This document shows, one piece after another, positions 17,848 to 25,004 of a stretch of 48,489 bases of DNA; position 1 is the first letter of the stretch, and each line of letters begins with the position of its first letter. The position numbers and the translations under genes were made by a program. The DNA comes from Chthonomonadaceae bacterium. GTDB taxonomy: Bacteria > Armatimonadota > Chthonomonadetes > Chthonomonadales > Chthonomonadaceae. The notes under the pieces were generated by a model. It had not been told where the DNA came from. It ran no database searches and saw only the letters and a list, made by a program, of their open reading frames with translations. The stretch covers positions 1 through 48,489 of the forward strand of contig JANWZQ010000147.1 in NCBI GenBank assembly GCA_025054835.1. The letters run 5' to 3'.

Positions 17848-18856
17848 CGTTTTTGCTCTCCTGACGCGCCCAGCACCGCACCCGGTGTCCCGGTGTCATC
17901 TCATGCAGATCCGGTATCTGCTGACACTGTGCGAACTGCTCAGCACATCGTGGGCCGAAAGCGCACCCTGCTGGCATCGCCAGCAGGCCGGGTACCGTGC
18001 CGGGGATCGCGTACAGAGGACCCTGCGCTCTGCGTCCCGGAGAGGGAACAGAGCGCAACAACCCGCGTGTGTATGGATGCTGCGGGCGGTAGAACACGGC
18101 CTCCGCAGATCCATGCTCCACGATCTGTCCGGCATACATCACAATCACCTCGTCCGCCAGATCCGCGATCACGCCCAGATCATGACTGATCAGCAGCACC
18201 GCCATGCCCATCTCGGTCTGCAGATCCCGGATCAGATCGAGGATCTGCGCCTGTACGGTCACGTCGAGCGCTGTCGTCGGCTCATCGGCGATCAGCAGTT
18301 TCGGGTTGCAGGAGAGGGCCATGGCGATCATCGCCCTCTGTCGCATGCCACCTGAGAGTTGATGCGGGTAATCGTTCACGCGCAGGTGGGGCGCGGGAAT
18401 GCCCACACGCGCCAGCATCTCCACGGCGCGGGCGTGCGCTGCCTGCCGGGAGAGCCTCTGATGCAGGCGCACCATCTCGGCAATCTGCTGCCCTACCGTG
18501 TAGACCGGGTTCAACGAGCTCATCGGCTCCTGAAACACCATGGCGATCTGCGCACCCCGGATCGCACGGATCGCGTCGCTGTGCGGGGGAAGCGTGGCGA
18601 TATCGAGGGGAGGCGCGTCGGGCTTCGCGTAGAAGAGCATCTGTCCGCTCACAACACGCCCGGGAGGCGGGATCAACTGCAACAGCGCCAGACCGGTCAT
18701 GGTCTTGCCGCACCCGCTCTCGCCCACCAGACCCAGCGTCTGGCCACGGCGCACCGTGAAGCTCACGTTGTGCACCACCCGCGCCACCCGCTCTTCCATC
18801 GGGAAGACGACCTGCAGATCACGCACATCAATCAGGGTATCGGCATCAGGAGACAT
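17840..18856 (-). CDS. Opp/Dpp-type ABC transporter ATPase (OppD-like), first gene of the operon
   Basis: A 338-residue ATPase with Walker [15 protein letters not shown], signature [19 protein letters not shown], Walker [17 protein letters not shown] and the switch region [10 protein letters not shown]. The C-terminal [18 protein letters not shown] segment is the OppD-type Cys-rich tail. As the first gene of the minus-strand importer operon it is divergent from the secreted barrel protein at 19042. GGAGA lies about 11 bases before the start. The intervening 185 bases hold a 9-base inverted repeat that could be an operator shared by both directions. Confidence 0.95.
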   Translation of the reverse strand: MSPDADTLIDVRDLQVVFPMEERVARVVHNVSFTVRRGQTLGLVGESGCGKTMTGLALLQLIPPPGRVVSGQMLFYAKPDAPPLDIATLPPHSDAIRAIRGAQIAMVFQEPMSSLNPVYTVGQQIAEMVRLHQRLSRQAAHARAVEMLARVGIPAPHLRVNDYPHQLSGGMRQRAMIAMALSCNPKLLIADEPTTALDVTVQAQILDLIRDLQTEMGMAVLLISHDLGVIADLADEVIVMYAGQIVEHGSAEAVFYRPQHPYTRGLLRSVPSPGRRAQGPLYAIPGTVPGLLAMPAGCAFGPRCAEQFAQCQQIPDLHEMTPGHRVRCWARQESKNGA

Positions 18857-19041
18857 CGACAGGGATCTCCGTTCACTGGCAGGACGCGGCTTCTTTTTGG
18901 CGCAATAGCTGTAGATTCCTGCCGCAGTCCTGCTCGTCGGCGGTCAGGCGAGGCTCTGACGCAACCCGGCAGGACTGTGCGCGGATGGCGGCGAAACACT
19001 ACCGCGTGTTCGTCGGGGGCTCATGCGTGACGGAGGGGGCA

Positions 19042-20193
19042 ATGAGCAATGTCTTTTTGACCGCAGTCCTGATGGGGCTTCTCTGCCTCTGCCTGAGCGC
19101 GCAGCAGACCGGGCTATCACCACGCCCGCACGTGCAGGTGCGCGGTATCTACGGGGGCATGCCTGCCTCGCTCATGACAGACGGGAAGACACTGGCCGAT
19201 CACGGCGTTAACGCCGTCTGGATCCACTCCGGCGCGCTGAACGCAGAGGAGATTGCCCGGATCAAGCAGCAGGGCGCCCGGGTCTTTGCGGAATTCAACA
19301 CGATGCACGAGGCCGGCTACCTGAAGGAGCACCCCGATGCGGCACCCATCGGTCCCGACGGCATGGTCTCTCCTCCGCCGGGCGGATGGCAGGGCATCTG
19401 CCCCACCCACCCGGGCTATCGCGCCGAGCGCATGGCCGCCTTCCGCAAAATCCTTACAGACTATGACATTGATGGGATCTGGCTGGACTATCACCACGGT
19501 CATGCAAACTGGGAGCAGGCGCAACCCGAATTGCCGGACACCTGCTTCTGCACGCGTTGCCTGACGCAGTTTCAGAGAGATACTCGCATCAGTCTGCCCG
19601 AAGCCTCCACTGCAGAGAAAGCCACGTTGTTGCTGGGTGTCTACCGTGCCCAATGGGTGCAGTGGCGTTGTGACGTCTTCACGAGCTGGGTGCGGGAGTT
19701 CCGCGCTATTCTGAATGCGGTACGGCCGGGCGCCCTGCTGGGCACGTTTCACTGCCCGTGGGCCGATGTTGACTACGACGGCGCCCTGCGTGACAAACTG
19801 GCCATCGATCTGAAAGCGCAGGCTCGCTACCTGGATGTCTTCAGTATCATGCCCTATCACGCGCGCTTCGGGCACGCCGATGATCCGGAGTGGATCTCGC
19901 GGCAGATCGCATGGCTGGGCAGATACTTGGGGGTGCGGGGGCGCCCGCGCGAACGCCTGAAGATCTGGCCGATCGTACAACTGGCGGACTGGGGCGAGAA
20001 GGTGCCGGTGGCGCAGGTGCACACCGTGCTGGAGCACGCCACGCGCCCGCCCGCTACCGGCGTGATGGTTTTTGCCTGGGGTGGCTTGCAGACGCAGCCT
20101 GAGAAGGTCGAGGCAATGGCCGCGTTCTACCGCACTATTCGCCCGGCATCCGCTCCACGCGCCCGTCCGCCGCGCCGCCCCGCTGGAGGGTGA
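19042..20193 (+). CDS. Secreted glycosidase-like barrel protein
   Basis: A 383-residue protein. The start ATG 19042 follows GGAGGGGG closely and gives a compact signal peptide (FLTAVLMGLLCLCLSAQQ); the longer frame from 18985 would place a charged leader before it. The pattern matches hypothetical glycosyl-hydrolase-like TIM barrels: HGVNAVWIHSGAL, ARVFAEFNTMHEAGYL, TDYDIDGIWLDYHH (a candidate catalytic Asp), then FCTRCLTQFQRDT with a CxCxxC motif, DVFSIMPYHARFG and TGVMVFAWGGLQ near the end. Substrate and activity are unknown. It is divergent from the importer operon and 141 bases before a sugar-type dehydrogenase, so a role in carbohydrate use is likely but unproven. Confidence 0.75.
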   Translation: MSNVFLTAVLMGLLCLCLSAQQTGLSPRPHVQVRGIYGGMPASLMTDGKTLADHGVNAVWIHSGALNAEEIARIKQQGARVFAEFNTMHEAGYLKEHPDAAPIGPDGMVSPPPGGWQGICPTHPGYRAERMAAFRKILTDYDIDGIWLDYHHGHANWEQAQPELPDTCFCTRCLTQFQRDTRISLPEASTAEKATLLLGVYRAQWVQWRCDVFTSWVREFRAILNAVRPGALLGTFHCPWADVDYDGALRDKLAIDLKAQARYLDVFSIMPYHARFGHADDPEWISRQIAWLGRYLGVRGRPRERLKIWPIVQLADWGEKVPVAQVHTVLEHATRPPATGVMVFAWGGLQTQPEKVEAMAAFYRTIRPASAPRARPPRRPAGG

Positions 20194-20334
20194 GTGCGGG
20201 GCACCCGGTACCACCCGGGATGCACATGCAATCGGGGACGTGAACTGCCCGCATGCAGAGGGACAGGCCTCTGTTCCTGCACCGGAGCGATCTGGTTGAC
20301 TACCTGCCGGAGACGGCAGCAACGGAGAATAACG

Positions 20335-21462
20335 ATGGCACTTCGAGTCGGACTGGTTGGCCTTCGTGGCATCGGAGTCACCCATGCCAGTGCGTACAAA
20401 AACGACCCTCTGGGGGAACTGGTCGCTGTGTGTGATGTGATCCGGGAGCGAGCCGACAGTGTGGCTGAGCAGTTTGGCGTACGAGCCTACTACCGCCTGA
20501 CGGACCTGCTGCGCAACGAGGAAGTGGATATCATCGACGTGACTACCGGTGGCTACGAGAACGGCAGCTGGCACTTTGAGCCCGTCATGGAGGCGATTGA
20601 GGCCGGCAAGCATGTGCTGGTGGAGAAGCCGTTGTCCAACGACATCCGTGAGGCGCGTCAGATGGTGGCGCGGGCTACCGAGAAGGGCGTGTACCTCGGA
20701 TGCAATCTCAACCATTACTTCACGCCCCCGGCCGAGCGCGCCCGACAGTACATGGACGAGGGCCGGGTGGGAGAACTGGTCTACTGCCTCCACAAGATGG
20801 GCTTCTCGGCGGGCGAGGGCACCTACCAGCCCAATCGCAATGCCCGCTGGTGGGACCTGCCCTACGCGCATTTCAAAGCGTTCCTCTCGCACCCGTTCAG
20901 TGTGATGCGCCACTTCTGCGGGGACATCACGCACGTGCAGGCATTCGTCAATCGCCCCGGCGTGCGCCGCACCGCGCGCGATGTAATGCTCTCCACTGTG
21001 AGCATCCATGTGCGGTTCGCCAACGATTGTGTGGGGTACCTGTTAAGTCAGCGTGGAGATGCCACCTATGGTCTGGGCGGGTGGTGGAGCCTGGAAGTGG
21101 CTGGCACGCGGGGCACGTTCTGCATCGAGAACTGCATCGAAAAAGTGACGTTCTGGCCCGCGCCCGGCACCGGGGAAGCAGGCGACCCGGCGAAGATGTC
21201 CGGGGGCACCTCCGGGGGACCGGAAGTGACACACTCGGGGATCACGGATTTCTCGCAAACGTTCCCGCGCCGGATCCACGCGTTTCTGGAGGACATCACC
21301 AACGGCGTGCACCCGGAGAACCTGCGCGCTTCCGGCCGGGACGCGCTGGCCGCTCTGGAGTACACCTGGGCCGCTATGGAGTCGTATGAACTCGGCGGAG
21401 CACTGGTGCGGCCGCATCCCCTGCCGCCCCTGCATGGGGACCCGAGAACGATGGTGGACTGA
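20335..21462 (+). CDS. Gfo/Idh/MocA-family oxidoreductase
   Basis: A 375-residue cytoplasmic NAD(P)-dependent dehydrogenase. The start ATG 20335 has CGGAGAA upstream and puts the Rossmann strand VGLVGLRGIGVTHASAY at the N terminus. The family Lys motif is VLVEKPLSN, and the C-terminal half has the expected beta-sheet domain (YGLGGWWSLEVAGTRGTF). Family members oxidise or reduce sugars, inositols and sugar acids or act as glycosidases with NAD. The exact substrate cannot be told. The position after the secreted barrel gene suggests processing of a sugar product. The longer upstream frame to 20194 is not supported by a ribosome site. Confidence 0.9.
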   Translation: MALRVGLVGLRGIGVTHASAYKNDPLGELVAVCDVIRERADSVAEQFGVRAYYRLTDLLRNEEVDIIDVTTGGYENGSWHFEPVMEAIEAGKHVLVEKPLSNDIREARQMVARATEKGVYLGCNLNHYFTPPAERARQYMDEGRVGELVYCLHKMGFSAGEGTYQPNRNARWWDLPYAHFKAFLSHPFSVMRHFCGDITHVQAFVNRPGVRRTARDVMLSTVSIHVRFANDCVGYLLSQRGDATYGLGGWWSLEVAGTRGTFCIENCIEKVTFWPAPGTGEAGDPAKMSGGTSGGPEVTHSGITDFSQTFPRRIHAFLEDITNGVHPENLRASGRDALAALEYTWAAMESYELGGALVRPHPLPPLHGDPRTMVD

Positions 21463-21612
21463 CGGCTCCTACCGCAGGCCTCCTCCGGCTACCCGGCTTC
21501 CGTTCGCAATCCCTGTGAACATTTTTACCGTTCCGGAAGTCAAACGGTATAGCCCCCCGAATTTCCGGGTACGGTTTTCCCTTCGAATGTGGAATATCCA
21601 TGTGAACTGCGG

Positions 21613-21642
21613 CATCACATGGGATCTCTGCGGGGATACAAT
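21613..21642 (+). promoter_or_regulatory. Possible promoter for the 74-residue protein gene
   Basis: TACAAT at 21637-21642 is preceded after 17 bases by ATCACA (21614-21619), which matches TTGACA at four of six positions. It would start transcription near 21649, shortly before the ribosome site AAAGGAAG. Upstream lies a 7-base inverted repeat (21526-21549). Confidence 0.35.
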
Positions 21643-21670
21643 CCACAGGACGGGGAAAGGAAGCAAGACA

Positions 21671-21895
21671 GTGAAAGAAAGGGAGCGAGAACGGAGCCTC
21701 TGGCTCACGGAAGAAGAAGCGATGGGGCTGCTGGACGTGGCGTTGCTATGCCCGGGGGATCTGACCCCGGCGCAGCGTTCTGCAGTGATCAAGCTGAGTG
21801 ACTTCTGCCGGCAGTTTCTGCGCTCGGAAGACGCACGCTCCACGCGGGTCAGTCCCCCGATGGGTGCGCTGCGCGCCCTGCAGTGCGAGTCCTGA
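21671..21895 (+). CDS. Small hypothetical protein (74 residues)
   Basis: The start is GTG 21671 with AAGGA about nine bases upstream; an open frame extends further 5' but without a start site. The protein opens with a charged run (VKERERERS) and then LWLTEEEAMGLLDVALLCPG, LTPAQRSAVIKLSDFCRQFL, a compact helical pattern with two Cys and no membrane segment or signal. I do not recognise the family. The TxEE-x-GLL-x-AL arrangement could be a small helical regulator, but that is a guess. It has its own likely promoter and a strong shared terminator, which supports a real gene rather than chance. Confidence 0.6.
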   Translation: MKERERERSLWLTEEEAMGLLDVALLCPGDLTPAQRSAVIKLSDFCRQFLRSEDARSTRVSPPMGALRALQCES

Positions 21896-21944
21896 AGTCC
21901 AGTTCGTCCCCGTCATTCTGGCAATTATTCGGTGGTCGTGCAGA

Positions 21945-21979
21945 AAACGGCCTCACTCCGGCAAGGAGTGAGGCCGTTT
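21945..21979. terminator. Strong bidirectional terminator between the small gene and hisS
   Basis: A perfect 15-base stem (AAACGGCCTCACTCC with GGAGTGAGGCCGTTT) around the loop GGCAA. On the minus strand the stem runs into TTTTCTG. It lies 50 bases after the plus-strand small gene and 28 bases after the hisS stop, so it can end both convergent transcripts. Confidence 0.9.
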
Positions 21980-22006
21980 CGCTTCTGTCTGCAAGCGCAG
22001 CATGGC

Positions 22007-23299
22007 TCAGGCCAGAGTGCGCAGGGTGGGGATCAGCGCATCGAGTGCTACTGCACGTTGTTCCTTGGTACTCTGATCGCGCAGCTGGATGACTCCCTGC
22101 GTGGCCTCTGTGTCGCCGAGGATCAGGGTGTACCGTGCGCCGAGTTCGTCCGCACGCTTGACCTGCGCGGGGAAGCGATGGCTCCGGTAGTCCATGTCCG
22201 CAGGGAATCCCGCACGCCGCAGATCGGCCAGGATCTGCACCGCGAGAGGACGCACCACGGTCGGATCACCCAGAGTGATCAGAAAAACGAAGGGGCTTTC
22301 GTCGGGCACAGGCAGAGCAATGCCGAGCTCATGCAGGGCGATCAGGCAACGCTCCATGCCGAGACCAAAGCCGATGCCGGGCACGGAGGGACCGCCACAG
22401 TCCTGTACGAGATGATCGTAACGCCCTCCACCCCCGAGAGCGTTCTGCGCGCCGAGCCGATCGCTGGTGATTTCAAAAACGGTATGGGTGTAGTAGTCGA
22501 AGCCGCGCACCAGGCGATGGTCGACCTGAAAAGGAATGCCCATCCGGGTGAGGTAGCGCTGGAGCGTTTCGAAGTGCTCCCGGCTTTCCGGATCCAGATA
22601 GTCAACAAGGCGTGGCGCGTTGGCGAGCAGGCGCAGGTCGTTTTCATCCTTGGTGTCCAGCATGCGCAGGGGATTACGCTCGAAGCGTTTCTGTCCTTCC
22701 GGACTCAACTGCGCGAGGAAGGGGCGCACGTAGTCCCGGAGCGCCTCGCGGTAGGCCGGTCGGGTCTGCGGGGTGCCCACCGAATTGATCCGCAGTTGCT
22801 GCCCGGTGATGCCCAGCTGCTCGTAGAAGGTCATGGCGAGCGCAATCACTTCTGCGTCCATCGCAGGATCAGCGGCTCCGAAGGCCTCCACCCCCAGCTG
22901 CTGGTGCTGCCGATAGCGCCCCTTCTGGCCGTGCTCGTAGCGGAAATTCTGCCCGATGTAGTACAGCTTGAGTTGCGGGTGCGCCGTGAACAGGTTGTGC
23001 TCGATGCAGGCGCGCGCAGCGGGAGCAGTGCCCTCTGGTTTGAGTGTGACGCTGCGGTTACCCTGATCGGTAAAGGTGAACATCTCCTTGGAGACGATGT
23101 CGGTAGCCTCACCGATGTTGCGTACAAACAACTCGGTCGGCTCGAGGACCGGGGTGCGGATCTCCCGGTAACCAAAGCGGCGGCAGACCTCGCTGAAGAC
23201 GGTCTCCACATAGCGCCATCGGGCCGCATGGAGCCAGGGGTCCCGATCCGGCGGGAACGGCAGGACATCGTACATGTCGGGCAGGCGCCTGTAGCGCAT
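22007..23299 (-). CDS. hisS: Histidyl-tRNA synthetase
   Basis: A 430-residue class II synthetase that charges tRNA-His. Start ATG 23299 is chosen because AAGGAG lies about ten bases upstream and the protein then begins MRYRRLPDMYDVLP, the usual HisRS opening; a frame from 23341 adds 14 implausible residues. Motif 2 is LYYIGQNFRYEHGQKGRYR, the HisA-type motif is LVRGFDYYTHTVFEI, and motif 3 is GIGFGLGMERCL. The C-terminal anticodon-binding domain (QILADLRRAGFPADMDY) is complete. A -10 box TATAAT lies just upstream, and a strong terminator follows. Confidence 0.97.
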   Translation of the reverse strand: MRYRRLPDMYDVLPFPPDRDPWLHAARWRYVETVFSEVCRRFGYREIRTPVLEPTELFVRNIGEATDIVSKEMFTFTDQGNRSVTLKPEGTAPAARACIEHNLFTAHPQLKLYYIGQNFRYEHGQKGRYRQHQQLGVEAFGAADPAMDAEVIALAMTFYEQLGITGQQLRINSVGTPQTRPAYREALRDYVRPFLAQLSPEGQKRFERNPLRMLDTKDENDLRLLANAPRLVDYLDPESREHFETLQRYLTRMGIPFQVDHRLVRGFDYYTHTVFEITSDRLGAQNALGGGGRYDHLVQDCGGPSVPGIGFGLGMERCLIALHELGIALPVPDESPFVFLITLGDPTVVRPLAVQILADLRRAGFPADMDYRSHRFPAQVKRADELGARYTLILGDTEATQGVIQLRDQSTKEQRAVALDALIPTLRTLA

Positions 23300-23339
23300 T
23301 ACACGGGGTCTCCTTGTCGGGAATGTGCCGGCGGACATC

Positions 23340-23345
23340 ATTATA
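23340..23345 (-). promoter_or_regulatory. -10 box of the hisS promoter
   Basis: A perfect TATAAT on the minus strand, 41 bases before the hisS start. No TTGACA-like -35 is present at the right distance; that position is GC-rich and lies at the edge of a palindrome, so an activator or a weak -35 is possible. Confidence 0.45.
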
Positions 23346-23410
23346 CTTCATAGTTGCTGGCTTCCCGAGGGGGCGAGCGCCCCGCATCGGGCAGTCCGGA
23401 GCGGGCAAGG

Positions 23411-23416
23411 TATAAT
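23411..23416 (+). promoter_or_regulatory. -10 box of the FGGY kinase promoter
   Basis: A perfect TATAAT on the plus strand, 44 bases before the kinase start. As with hisS the -35 is poor. In such GC-rich DNA two divergent perfect -10 boxes 65 bases apart are unlikely by chance. Confidence 0.45.
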
Positions 23417-23459
23417 GGGAGCATCCCGCAACAGAGACGGGTAAGGAGATCGGGCGGGC

Positions 23460-25004
23460 ATGTTGCTGGCACATGACATCGGTACTACGGGGAACAAGGC
23501 CACACTGTTTGACGCCTCGGGGGCTGTGCTCGGCGCCGCATTTGCCCCGTATGCAACGCGATACCCTCGGCCGGGATGGGCCGAGCAGGATCCGGAGGCG
23601 TGGTGGCGCGCGGTATGTCTCTGCACGCGACAGTTGCGGGACCAGTGCCCGGAGGCTATGGAACGGCTGGAGGCCGTCGGGTTCTGCGGGATGATGAATG
23701 GCTGTCTGCTGGTGGACGCACGCGGGGTGGCTCTGCGCCCGTGTCTGATCCATGCGGACCTGCGCAGTCAGGAGCAGTGTGAGCGGATCGCGCGCGCAAT
23801 TGGCGCTGAGACAGCTTATCAGAAGACCGGGAACCGGATCGCACCCTACTTCACCCTGGGGAAGCTGGCCTGGCTGGTAGAGCATGAGCCAGATGTGGTG
23901 CGGCAGGCGCGCTGGTGTCTGCAGGCCAAAGATTACATTGTGGGGCGAATGACCGGCGTGTGGGGCGTCACCGACGCATCGGACGCCTCACTGACCGGTT
24001 GTTTCGCACTGGAGAAGGGCGTGTGGGATGCCGATCTGGTGGCGGCCGGCGGGTTTTCGCAGGAACTGTTGCCACAGGTGCTTCCTTCTGCGCAGGTGAT
24101 TGGCCGGGTGCACGCTGACGCCGCCACAGCAACGGGATTGCGCCCCGGTATCCCGGTGGTGCTGGGTGGCGGGGACGGCGCGTGCGCCACGGCAGGCGCG
24201 GGTGCGGTACGACCCGGTGACACGTACCACTACCTCGGGGGCACGTCATGGGTGGCTGTGGTGACAGACCGCTACATGCCCGACCCGACCGGACGCGTGT
24301 CGGTGTTCTGCGGATTGGAGCCGGGCCAGTGGGTGACCTATGGCACGGTGCAGTCGGCTGGAAGTAGCGTGGACTGGTTCCAGTCCGCGATCGGGGTGGG
24401 ACCCGATGCCAGTACCGACGCGTTCGCAGCCCTGGAGCAGATAGCGGCTTCCGCGGCGCCGGGATGTGATGGCCTGTTCTTCCTGCCCTATCTGGCCGGA
24501 GAGCGCTCCCCGATCTGGGATGCGCGAGCGCGCGGTGTCTACTTCGGACTGACAACCGCCCATGGCCGGGCGGAGCTGGCCCGGGCCGTTCTGGAAGGCG
24601 TGGCGTTTGCGCTCCGGAGCAATCTGGTAGCCCTGGAGGACCTGGGCCACATGCCGGAGAGCGTACGAGTGCTGGGAGGCGGCATGCGCAGTGCGCTCTG
24701 GCGGCAGATCTTTGCCGGGGTCTACGGGAGGCCATTACGCCCGATGATCCGGTTGCTGGAAGCGACCTCCTGCGGGGCCGCGATGGCAGCGGCCGTGGCC
24801 ATCGGTCTGTTCCCGGACTACACGACCGCAGCCGCGTGCTTTGCTCCGGAAGGGGAGGAGGAAGCGCCGGACCCGACGTTGTGCGCGGTGTATGCCCGCG
24901 CATTCGCCTTTTTCCAGACGCTTTATCCCGCTCTGGCGGCACGTTTTGCCGCGCTGAGTGCGCTCATGGCCGGTGATGCCGGATATGAGGAGCCACACGT
25001 ATGA
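23460..25004 (+). CDS. FGGY-family carbohydrate kinase, xylulokinase-like
   Basis: A 514-residue sugar kinase. The N-terminal phosphate loop is AHDIGTTGNKATLFD, followed by PGWAEQDPEAWW; the middle has VVLGGGDGACATAGAGAV and YHYLGGTSWVAV; and the C-terminal half has LPYLAGERSPIWD and LGGGMRSALWRQIFA, all as in xylulokinase-type FGGY kinases. These phosphorylate a pentulose or other sugar with ATP before it enters central metabolism. The exact sugar cannot be fixed from sequence. TAAGGAG lies upstream. Its stop overlaps the start of the large barrel gene by four bases, so the kinase and a secreted glycosidase-like protein are translated from one message. Confidence 0.9.
   Translation: MLLAHDIGTTGNKATLFDASGAVLGAAFAPYATRYPRPGWAEQDPEAWWRAVCLCTRQLRDQCPEAMERLEAVGFCGMMNGCLLVDARGVALRPCLIHADLRSQEQCERIARAIGAETAYQKTGNRIAPYFTLGKLAWLVEHEPDVVRQARWCLQAKDYIVGRMTGVWGVTDASDASLTGCFALEKGVWDADLVAAGGFSQELLPQVLPSAQVIGRVHADAATATGLRPGIPVVLGGGDGACATAGAGAVRPGDTYHYLGGTSWVAVVTDRYMPDPTGRVSVFCGLEPGQWVTYGTVQSAGSSVDWFQSAIGVGPDASTDAFAALEQIAASAAPGCDGLFFLPYLAGERSPIWDARARGVYFGLTTAHGRAELARAVLEGVAFALRSNLVALEDLGHMPESVRVLGGGMRSALWRQIFAGVYGRPLRPMIRLLEATSCGAAMAAAVAIGLFPDYTTAAACFAPEGEEEAPDPTLCAVYARAFAFFQTLYPALAARFAALSALMAGDAGYEEPHV

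Noticed and set aside
19117-21009. 630-codon open frame on the minus strand
   Set aside because: It spans two well-supported plus-strand genes and the gap between them, with no domain pattern or ribosome site.
23968-24942. 324-codon Pro/Arg-rich open frame on the minus strand
   Set aside because: Low-complexity shadow of the FGGY kinase gene.
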